DNA from: Bacteroidota bacterium
GTDB lineage: Bacteria; Bacteroidota; Rhodothermia; Rhodothermales; UBA10348
Direction: 5' to 3'
NCBI GenBank assembly: GCA_027620595.1
Contig: JAQCDI010000144.1
Span: forward strand, 1 to 6,780
Length of the DNA: 6,780 bases
A program made the position numbers and the translations under genes. The notes under the pieces were generated by a model. It had not been told where the DNA came from, ran no database searches, and saw only the letters and a program-made list of their open reading frames with translations. The first letter of the stretch is position 1. Every line of letters begins with the position of its first letter. Below, piece by piece: positions 1-5,844 of this stretch.

Positions 1-14
1 GGCCCATTCGGGCC
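1..14 (-). terminator. possible terminator hairpin downstream of the OmpA-family gene
   Basis: A perfect inverted repeat, GGCCC-ATTC-GGGCC, lies 36 bases beyond the stop codon of the OmpA-family gene. It gives a 5-bp, all-GC stem with a 4-base loop. Any U-tract for the minus-strand transcript would fall outside the window, so intrinsic termination cannot be confirmed. On the plus strand the repeat is followed by GCCCCCTTTT, so it could also serve a gene arriving from the left. A weaker CCTC-N5-GAGG repeat lies at about 26-38. Confidence 0.35.
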
Positions 15-49
15 GCCCCCTTTTCCTCAAGAAGAGGCAGGGTCGCGGA

Positions 50-1576
50 TCAGCGCACCGGGATGGTGTCCACGCGACGGAACTGGGCAAGGCCTTCTTT
101 CTTGCTGCCCTGCTGCGAGCGTCCCATGCCCATGGTCTGCATGCGGCTGGCTGCCACACCACCATCGACGTAGAACTGCTCAACGGCGCGGGCGCGGTCT
201 TCGGAAAGCTCCTGCGGACGACGCTCACCCGGGGAAGCCCATCCTTCCAGACGGACATTCAGGTTCGGGCACTCGAGCAGGATCTGCAGGTTTTCCTGGA
301 GCGCAGCGCGGCCTTCAGCCGTGATGGCCGAGGAGTTGCGATCGAAGAAAGCCGAGTTCATTTCCGTGATCTCGCGGCAGATGGCGGCTTCGTACGGAGC
401 GACCGTGATGGTCATCGTGCGACGCGTTACGCCGGCGCAGTTCTCGACTTCCAGCGTGACCGTGTACGTGCCGGCTTCGGCATACGTGTGGGTCGGGCTG
501 GCGCCAGTGCCTGTGCTGCCATCTCCGAAATCCCAGCGCCATTCGCCATCCGTGCCGGTGACGTTGGCCGAGAAGGTGACGGCTGTCTGCGTGTCAGGGC
601 TCATGTTCGAGGCGCGCATCGACGTGATGGCGGCCGGAACGCACGGATCCTTGACCGAGACCACGCAGGTCATGGTGGATTCGTACTTGCCATTGCCATT
701 CGTGGCGCGGACGCCAACAGTGTAGTCGCCGGCGCGGTTGAACGTATGGGTGGCCGTCATGCCTTCGGCAGTCGAGCCGTCGCCGAACGTCCACATGTAC
801 ATGACCGGAGCCGTTGCGCCTTCGTTGTGCGAAGCCGTAAAGGTAACCGGGCTGCCGGCGTCAACAACCTGCTCGGGGCAGACCATGTCGGTCAACTCGA
901 CGGCATTGACGCGCTTCAGGTTCAGTTTCAGGCCCAACGTGTGGGCACCCAGCCAGTCCACGCCGAATCCGTCGTTGACGCTACCGTCGGGATTGCCGTC
1001 CGGGGTCTGCGCATCCAGCATCGTCTGCACGAAGAAGGACGTGCTCGGGCTGATGTAGAAATCCAGACCGAAACCGACCGTGGCACCAAAGGCCGTATTG
1101 TCCGATTTCGTTGCGCAGGCACCGTTGTTGGCGCACGTGGTCGAGAAGACGTACGTCTCGCCCCAGCCTACGTTGAGACCGGCCATCCAGTACGGGGCAA
1201 TCTTGCCCTCGGAGAGCAGTTTGCGTGCAATCAGCTGGATCGCCGAACGGGTGGTCGGGTGATCCTTCGTGCTGGTCTGCACTTCGAAGTCGGTGATCTG
1301 CGTGTAGTCACCGGTCCGGAAGGCCAAGCCGAGGCTGTAGGTGGGCGAGAACTGGTATCCGATTTCCGCACCGACGTTGTAGGGGAGCTTGTCGAACATG
1401 TCGCCATCAAAGTTGAACGGCGATTTTTCGTTGTCTCCCATGTAGTAGGAAATACCTACGTGGGGTCGGATGTACAGCGATTCGGCACCGCGTTCGACCT
1501 GTGCGGACGCCTTCTGCGCGGTCATACCGGCAACGGCGAGCACCGAAAACAGGAAAAGCAGTACAAGTTTCTTCAT
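50..1576 (-). CDS. outer-membrane beta-barrel protein with two PKD domains and an OmpA-like C-terminal domain
   Basis: This 508-residue protein is probably an outer-membrane structural protein linking the membrane to peptidoglycan. Residues 1-25 form a clear signal peptide: a KK start, a hydrophobic core and an ASA cleavage site before Q26. Residues about 30-222 read as a small beta-barrel of alternating aromatic and glycine strands. Two PKD domains follow, at about 228-310 (WTFGDGS at 262-268) and 312-393 (WDFGDGS at 348-354). An OmpA C-terminal domain fills about 400-508, with FFDRNSSAI at 410-418, LSEDRA at 457-462 and a terminal RRVD. The usual Asp of the GHTD-type motif is Ser448. Eight cysteines fall as one pair per region: 148/154, 233/304, 312/380 and 400/436. 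The ATG is supported by the signal peptide and by AAAGGGG six bases upstream. It lies 76 bases downstream of gltA on the same strand. The domain architecture is clear; the precise role is inferred. Confidence 0.93.
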   Translation of the reverse strand: MKKLVLLFLFSVLAVAGMTAQKASAQVERGAESLYIRPHVGISYYMGDNEKSPFNFDGDMFDKLPYNVGAEIGYQFSPTYSLGLAFRTGDYTQITDFEVQTSTKDHPTTRSAIQLIARKLLSEGKIAPYWMAGLNVGWGETYVFSTTCANNGACATKSDNTAFGATVGFGLDFYISPSTSFFVQTMLDAQTPDGNPDGSVNDGFGVDWLGAHTLGLKLNLKRVNAVELTDMVCPEQVVDAGSPVTFTASHNEGATAPVMYMWTFGDGSTAEGMTATHTFNRAGDYTVGVRATNGNGKYESTMTCVVSVKDPCVPAAITSMRASNMSPDTQTAVTFSANVTGTDGEWRWDFGDGSTGTGASPTHTYAEAGTYTVTLEVENCAGVTRRTMTITVAPYEAAICREITEMNSAFFDRNSSAITAEGRAALQENLQILLECPNLNVRLEGWASPGERRPQELSEDRARAVEQFYVDGGVAASRMQTMGMGRSQQGSKKEGLAQFRRVDTIPVR

Positions 1577-1581
1577 TGGGG

Positions 1582-1607
1582 TCCCCTTTGAGACATTACG
1601 TCTGGGA
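1582..1607 (-). promoter_or_regulatory. ribosome binding site and possible leader hairpin of the OmpA-family gene
   Basis: Read on the minus strand, AAAGGGG (1583-1589) lies six bases before the ATG and is the best Shine-Dalgarno sequence on that strand. Just upstream, AGAC-GTAAT-GTCT (1591-1603) is a short inverted repeat. Outside it, TCCC (1604-1607) can pair with GGGA (1582-1585), part of the Shine-Dalgarno stretch. The fold would be two 4-bp stems with a one-sided bulge, which could limit ribosome access. The pairing is seen in the sequence; the regulatory effect is inferred and the stems are short. Confidence 0.4.
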
Positions 1608-1652
1608 TAAACAGTACAAAACAGCCGCTTGGATGTCCAGTAACAGCAAATT

Positions 1653-2939
1653 TCAGTTCTGGTTCGCGCGTCGGCCGATCTGGATGTACTCCCGGTGATT
1701 GTAGCCGGTGTACACCTGGCGGGGACGGTTGATGCGCGTTTTGGGGTCGTTCTTCATTTCCACCCACTGCGCAATCCAACCAGGAAGGCGCCCGAGGGCA
1801 AACATGACAGTGAACATGTTGGTGGGGATGCCCATGGCCCGATACAGGATTCCGGAGTAGAAATCGACGTTCGGGTAGAGTCCGCGCTCGCGGAAGTAGT
1901 CATCCTCGAGGGCGATGCGTTCGAGCTGCTTGGCCAGATCCAGGAGAGGATCGTCGATACCCAGCTGCCCAAGTACCTCGTCGGCAGTTTTCTTGATGAC
2001 CCGGGCGCGCGGGTCGAAGTTCTTGTAGACACGGTGACCGAAGCCCATGAGGCGGAACGGATCGTTCTTGTCCTTGGCCTTGGCCACGTACTTCTGGAAG
2101 TTGCTGCCATCCTGCCGGATCATCTCCAGCATGTTGATCACTTCCGTGTTGGCGCCGCCATGCAGGGGTCCAGACAGGGCGCCGATGCCGGCCGAAATGG
2201 ACGAGAAGAGGTCGGCGCCGGAGGAGCCCACCATGCGCACCGTGGAGGTGGAGCAGTTCTGCTCGTGGTCGGCATGCAGGATGAGGAGCATGTCCAGCGT
2301 GCGTACGATCAGGTCGTTGACCTCGTACTCTTCGCTCGGCACGGCAAACATCATGTGCAGGAAGTCGGCCGCATAGCTGAGGTCGTTACGCGGATAGATG
2401 TACGGCTGGCCGATGGATTTCTTGTAGGAGAAGGCCGCAATCGTGTTCAGCTTGGCAATCAGGCGGATGATGTTGAGGTTCACCTCTTCATCCGAGTTGC
2501 CCGACGGATAGTAGGCCGAAAGCGAAGACACGATGGTCGAGAGCACGCTCATCGGCGGAGCCGAGGCGGGATAGCCCTCGAAGAACTTCTTCATGTCCTC
2601 GTGGAGAAGGCTGTGCCGTGTAATCTCCAGGTTGAACGCATCGAGCTCGTCCCGTGTAGGAAGCTCCCCATAGATCAGCAAGTAGGCCACATCGAGGAAC
2701 GAGGAGTGCTCGGCCAGGTCTTCGATGGAGTAGCCGCGGTAGCGGAGGATGCCCTTTTCGCCGTCAATGAATGTTATGCCGCTCTCGCAGGAGCCCGTAT
2801 TGGCATAACCAGGGTCGAGGGTAATGGCACCGGTGGTGTTCCGGAGCTTGCTGATGTCGAAGGCCACCTCGTCTTCGGTCCCGACGGTAACGGGACAGTC
2901 GACTTCCTGGTCCTGGATGGAAATGCGAGCAGTATCCAT
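1653..2939 (-). CDS. gltA: citrate synthase (type II, GltA family)
   Basis: Citrate synthase condenses acetyl-CoA and oxaloacetate to citrate in the cytoplasm, the entry step of the TCA cycle. The 428-residue length matches bacterial type II enzymes (E. coli GltA is 427). The catalytic triad is intact by alignment with E. coli: His260 in GPLHGGAN, His302 in GFGHRVYK and Asp359 in PNVDFYSG. The LHADHEQNCSTSTVR stretch (221-235) and the DPRA following the GFGHRVYKNF signature are also present. The N-terminal small beta domain is complete, with ITLDPGYANTGSCESGITFIDG and the ILRYRGY segment. The ATG at 2939 has no good Shine-Dalgarno sequence, as for several genes here, but it puts the N-terminus at the family length. 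The gene is divergent from the UDG-like gene, and the OmpA-family gene follows 76 bases downstream. No strong terminator is seen in that gap, so read-through is possible. Confidence 0.98.
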   Translation of the reverse strand: MDTARISIQDQEVDCPVTVGTEDEVAFDISKLRNTTGAITLDPGYANTGSCESGITFIDGEKGILRYRGYSIEDLAEHSSFLDVAYLLIYGELPTRDELDAFNLEITRHSLLHEDMKKFFEGYPASAPPMSVLSTIVSSLSAYYPSGNSDEEVNLNIIRLIAKLNTIAAFSYKKSIGQPYIYPRNDLSYAADFLHMMFAVPSEEYEVNDLIVRTLDMLLILHADHEQNCSTSTVRMVGSSGADLFSSISAGIGALSGPLHGGANTEVINMLEMIRQDGSNFQKYVAKAKDKNDPFRLMGFGHRVYKNFDPRARVIKKTADEVLGQLGIDDPLLDLAKQLERIALEDDYFRERGLYPNVDFYSGILYRAMGIPTNMFTVMFALGRLPGWIAQWVEMKNDPKTRINRPRQVYTGYNHREYIQIGRRANQN

Positions 2940-3007
2940 GGCTGTAGCGAGTCTTTGAGCAGAGCCTGATCGGTCGCAGGGCGGGACGAGTAGCAGACTT
3001 CACAGGG

Positions 3008-3020
3008 TTTACAACGTAAA
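3008..3020. promoter_or_regulatory. inverted repeat in the gltA / UDG-like divergent gap
   Basis: TTTAC-AAC-GTAAA is a perfect 5-3-5 inverted repeat in the 224-base gap between the divergent starts of gltA (2939) and the UDG-like gene (3164). It is AT-rich within a GC-rich gap. It lies 68 bases upstream of the gltA start and 143 bases upstream of the UDG-like start. Size and placement suit a dimeric regulator site, but a repeat this short can occur by chance. The rest of the gap holds no gene I can support; it also contains a TGACGCG direct repeat at 3088-3094 and 3096-3102. Confidence 0.35.
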
Positions 3021-3036
3021 GTAGGTCCTGTAGACG
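3008..3036 (+). promoter_or_regulatory. weak candidate promoter for the UDG-like / rarA run
   Basis: TTTACA (3008-3013) matches five of six bases of the sigma-70 -35 box. Seventeen bases later TAGACG (3031-3036) matches only three of six bases of the -10 box. The -35 box overlaps the 3008-3020 inverted repeat, so a protein bound there could block it. If the host is in the Bacteroidota lineage, its main sigma factor may use other boxes (TTG and TANNTTTG), and I do not see a clear match to those here. Confidence 0.2.
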
Positions 3037-3163
3037 CCCGGATTGGCTTTTTGAGCCGCTGGAACCCCGTCTGCAACGAAAATTCGCTGACGCGTTGACG
3101 CGAGGGATGCGTTCTTGCCGCCGCCCATCCCACATCGCACTCCCGAACCTTCCGTCGATCGAC

Positions 3164-3835
3164 ATGGTGGATACACCGTCCCGCCTCGAAGAACTCAATC
3201 GGACCATCGCGAATTTCCTGTTCGCGATGCCTGGTTTGGAGGGACTGTTCAACCCGTATGCGTCCGTCCACCCGGACCTGGATCAACCGGATGCGCACCG
3301 GATCCGGCAGGAGAACCTGCGGCGATACCTGGTCGAGCGGGATCGCTTGCCGCGCCTGTTCGTGCTGGCCGAAGCGCCCGGCCCCTGGGGTTGCCGCTTC
3401 ACGGGCGTTCCCATCACGAGCGAGGAGCAGCTGCTCGACCCGTCGTTCCCGCATGCCGGGCGCCAGAGCAGCCTCCGGGAGGAGCCTTACCGCGAGTACA
3501 GCGCATCGATCTATTGGCGGGTCATGGCGCCGTACGCCCGGGACATCCTGACCTGGAATACGGTGCCGTTCCATCCCTTCAATCCCGGGAAGCCCACCTC
3601 CATACGGACGCCGCGCGCCACGGAGATCACGCGGTTCGCCCCCCTTCTCGAAGAAATGCTGGCCATCCTGGAGCCGGAGCGGATTGCGGCCATCGGCCGC
3701 AAAGCGGAACGCGCCCTGGCCGCCATCGGCGCCGGAGCGACCTATGTGCGCCACCCCTCGCAGGGAGGCGCGTTGCTGTTCGAAGAGGGCATGCGTACCA
3801 TCATCGACGAAATGGGTCTCAACCCCGAAAAATGA
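3164..3835 (+). CDS. uracil-DNA glycosylase superfamily protein
   Basis: This protein is likely a DNA base-excision glycosylase, or a relative, of the UDG superfamily. With the ATG at 3164 it has 223 residues. Visible motifs are LAEAPGPWGCRFTG (68-81), resembling the GEAPG active-site loop of the superfamily; WNTVPFHP (131-138), at the position of a conserved central strand; and VRHPSQGG (195-202), resembling the HPS DNA-intercalation motif. Cys77 is the only cysteine, so the four-cysteine [4Fe-4S] site of family 4/5 enzymes is absent. An upstream TTG at 3095 and ATG at 3107 are in frame, but they would add a basic, low-similarity leader (SCRRPSH); I chose 3164, though no Shine-Dalgarno sequence decides it. 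The stop overlaps the rarA start as ATGA, which suggests translational coupling. Superfamily membership is well supported; uracil specificity is not. Confidence 0.8.
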   Translation: MVDTPSRLEELNRTIANFLFAMPGLEGLFNPYASVHPDLDQPDAHRIRQENLRRYLVERDRLPRLFVLAEAPGPWGCRFTGVPITSEEQLLDPSFPHAGRQSSLREEPYREYSASIYWRVMAPYARDILTWNTVPFHPFNPGKPTSIRTPRATEITRFAPLLEEMLAILEPERIAAIGRKAERALAAIGAGATYVRHPSQGGALLFEEGMRTIIDEMGLNPEK

Positions 3836-5256
3836 TGTCCGACGACCTCTTCGATGCCTCGGCTGCCGACTTCCGCTCGTCCCGCGCTCCGCTGGCCGAC
3901 CGGATGCGGCCGCGCACGCTGGCCGAATACATCGGACAGGACCACATCCTGGGTCCGGGGCGGCTGTTGCGTCGATCGATCGAGGCCGACCGGATCACGT
4001 CGCTCATCTTCTACGGCCCTCCGGGAACGGGCAAGACCACGTTGGCCCGCATCATTGCCAATACGACCCGGTCCCACTTCACGACGCTCAATGCGGTACT
4101 GGCCGGTGTCAAGGACATCCGCGAGGCCATCGCCGACGCCGAGACGCGGCTGAAGCACCACCGCCAGCGCACGATCCTCTTCATCGACGAGGTCCACCGC
4201 TTCAACAAGGCCCAGCAGGACGCCCTGTTGCCGCACGTGGAGAACGGGACCGTGACCTTCATCGGCGCTACGACGGAGAATCCCTATTTCGAGGTCATCA
4301 AGGCCCTCGTCTCGCGCTCAAGGGTCTTCGAACTCAAGGGCTTGACGGAGGATGACCTGCGCAGGGTGGCGCGGTTCGCCCTCGAAAACGAGGAGCGGGG
4401 CTACGGCCGGCGGGACGCCCGAGTCGATGAGGATGCCCTGGACCACCTGGTATCGACCGCCAACGGGGATGCCCGCTCCCTGTTGAATGCTCTGGAACTG
4501 GCGGTGGAGACCACGCCCGACGGTGAGCCCGTGACGCTCGAGGTGGCTGAGGAGAGCATCCAGAAGCGCGCCGTCCTCTACGACAAGGAGGGCGATGCGC
4601 ATTACGACACCATCAGCGCCTTCATCAAGAGCCTTCGTGGATCGGATCCGGATGCGGCCATGTACTGGATGGGGCGGATGCTGTATGCCGGCGAGGATCC
4701 CCGGTTCATCCTCCGTCGGATGTTGATCTTCGCGGCCGAGGATGTGGGCCTGGCCGATCCGCGGGCCGTGCAGATTGCCACGTCGTGCGCCGAGGCATTC
4801 GAATGGGTTGGCATGCCCGAGGGGCGCTTCCATATGGCCCAGTGCTGCCTCTACCTGGCCACGGCGCCCAAGAGCAATTCGACCTATACCTTCTTCGACG
4901 TGCTCAAATACGTCGAGCAGGAGCAGAGTGGAGAAGTGCCCAACCACCTCAAGGACGGCAACCGGGACGCAGAAGGTCTTGGACATGGCAAGGGGTACCT
5001 GTATCCCCATGCGTACCACAATCATTACGTCCCGCAGCAATACCTGCCGGATGACATGCAAGGGATGTACTTCTATCAGCCCTCCGACGTGGGGTACGAA
5101 CGCACGATCAAGGAGCGGCTGGACTACTGGCGCGGCCGCGACGAGGAGACGGACCTCAAGCGGCGCGTGGAGCGGTACGCAGAAAAAGAGGATGCTCCGG
5201 GCAGATCCGGATCGGATGCGCCCGTTTCGTCCGGCAATTCTCCCGGGGATGCCTAA
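3832..5256 (+). CDS. rarA: replication-associated recombination protein A (RarA/MgsA AAA+ ATPase)
   Basis: RarA is a cytoplasmic AAA+ ATPase related to clamp loaders that acts at stalled replication forks and gaps; the bacterial family corresponds to eukaryotic WRNIP1/Mgs1. The 474-residue product has RMRPRTLAEYIGQDH (24-38), Walker A GPPGTGKT (62-69), Walker B ILFIDEVHRF (115-124), sensor 1 GATTENP (145-151), the arginine-finger SRSR (161-164) and sensor 2 GDAR (212-215). The C-terminal tetramerisation region is complete: KEGDAHYDTISAFIKSLRGS (253-272), then EDPRFILRRML and AAEDVGLADPRA, and the APKSN segment (345-349). Residues about 452-474 form a Ser/Gly/Asp-rich tail not present in E. 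coli RarA. The frame stays open upstream to 3115, but that stretch overlaps the UDG-like gene and lacks family similarity. The tandem ATGATG at 3832 overlaps the preceding stop, so starts at 3832 and 3835 are both possible. Confidence 0.96.
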   Translation: MMSDDLFDASAADFRSSRAPLADRMRPRTLAEYIGQDHILGPGRLLRRSIEADRITSLIFYGPPGTGKTTLARIIANTTRSHFTTLNAVLAGVKDIREAIADAETRLKHHRQRTILFIDEVHRFNKAQQDALLPHVENGTVTFIGATTENPYFEVIKALVSRSRVFELKGLTEDDLRRVARFALENEERGYGRRDARVDEDALDHLVSTANGDARSLLNALELAVETTPDGEPVTLEVAEESIQKRAVLYDKEGDAHYDTISAFIKSLRGSDPDAAMYWMGRMLYAGEDPRFILRRMLIFAAEDVGLADPRAVQIATSCAEAFEWVGMPEGRFHMAQCCLYLATAPKSNSTYTFFDVLKYVEQEQSGEVPNHLKDGNRDAEGLGHGKGYLYPHAYHNHYVPQQYLPDDMQGMYFYQPSDVGYERTIKERLDYWRGRDEETDLKRRVERYAEKEDAPGRSGSDAPVSSGNSPGDA

Positions 5257-5283
5257 CTTCGGGCCGAATCCACCTCCGCCCAC

Positions 5284-5844
5284 ATGAAGCGACTGCTCCA
5301 CATTGCCGATGCCATCGACCGGTTCCAGGACCGTTTGGGCCGCGTCCTGTATTGGCTGACGCTGGCCATGATCGTCATCGGCGCCTACAACGCGGTTGTA
5401 CGCTACCTTGACAAGTTCACCGGCATGTCGCTCAGTTCGAATTTCTATCTCGAGCTGCAGTGGTACCTGTTTGCCATCCTTTTCCTGCTCGGCGCGGCCT
5501 ACGCCTTGAAGCATGATGCCCACGTGCGCGTGGACATCTTCTATACGCGGCTTTCGGACAAGGGCAAGGCGTGGATCAACCTGCTCGGCACGGTCCTTTT
5601 CCTGTTTCCCTTCTGCATCCTGATGCTCTGGGTGTCCTGGCCCGCCGTCATGAACTCCTGGGAGGTCCTCGAAATGTCCCCCGATCCGGGTGGTCTGCCG
5701 CGCTATCCGATCAAGGCGGTGGTGCCGCTTGCTTTCCTGTTGTTCATGATCCAGGGCCTTCCGCTCTTCATCCGCAGTATCGCCATCCTGCGCGGTGTGG
5801 AAGGGGTACGGGCGAACCCTGAATCCAGCCATGGAGGTGCCTGA
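5284..5844 (+). CDS. TRAP transporter small permease subunit (DctQ family)
   Basis: This is the four-helix membrane subunit of a tripartite ATP-independent periplasmic (TRAP) transporter, which uses an ion gradient to import solutes, often carboxylates. The 186-residue product has hydrophobic segments at about 21-40, 55-75, 96-118 and 143-162, as expected for DctQ. The LELQWYLFAILFLLGAAYAL stretch (56-75) with KHDAHVRVDIFYTRLS (76-91), and the later SPDPGGLPRYPIK (132-144), resemble the subgroup usually labelled mannitol/chloroaromatic-compound TRAP systems. That label does not fix the substrate. The start lies 27 bases after rarA with no terminator or Shine-Dalgarno sequence between them. 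The stop overlaps the large permease start by one base (TGATG), so the two permeases are probably translated together. Confidence 0.92.
   Translation: MKRLLHIADAIDRFQDRLGRVLYWLTLAMIVIGAYNAVVRYLDKFTGMSLSSNFYLELQWYLFAILFLLGAAYALKHDAHVRVDIFYTRLSDKGKAWINLLGTVLFLFPFCILMLWVSWPAVMNSWEVLEMSPDPGGLPRYPIKAVVPLAFLLFMIQGLPLFIRSIAILRGVEGVRANPESSHGGA
5833..5839 (+). promoter_or_regulatory. ribosome binding site of the TRAP large permease
   Basis: GGAGGTG ends four bases before the ATG at 5844, inside the last codons of the small permease gene. It is the clearest Shine-Dalgarno sequence on the plus strand and fixes the large permease start. Confidence 0.75.

Noticed and set aside
488..1591. A 367-codon open frame on the plus strand antisense to the OmpA-family gene
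   Set aside because: It is a composition shadow: no recognisable domain, Arg/Gly/Ala/Val-rich, and wholly opposite a gene with clear domains and a signal peptide.
1630..1639. TGGATGTCCA near-palindrome and two GCTGTT repeats (minus strand) in the gap after gltA, considered as a terminator or operator
   Set aside because: The arms are only four bases around a two-base centre, too small for a hairpin, and no U-tract follows. Chance is the simplest explanation.
1608..1652. A promoter for the OmpA-family gene with Bacteroidota-type or sigma-70 boxes
   Set aside because: Several TTG and TA-containing stretches exist, but none gives both boxes at proper spacing, so no promoter is called.
1695..2969. 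A 424-codon plus-strand open frame opposite gltA
   Set aside because: Its translation has no family motif and is rich in His, Arg and Val, as expected of the reverse frame of a GC-rich gene. gltA on the other strand has every catalytic residue.
2774..3754. A 326-codon minus-strand open frame covering the gltA upstream gap and the UDG-like gene
   Set aside because: It runs into the gltA N-terminus in another frame and lacks any motif. The UDG-like gene in the opposite direction has superfamily motifs.
3115..3831. An upstream in-frame extension of rarA giving a 713-residue fusion-like product
   Set aside because: The extra 239 residues overlap the UDG-like gene in another frame and show Pro/Arg/Gly-rich shadow composition. 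RarA similarity begins just after the ATGATG at 3832.
4318..5832. A 504-codon minus-strand open frame opposite rarA and the small permease
   Set aside because: It crosses two well-supported genes, has no recognisable domain, and is explained by high third-position GC.
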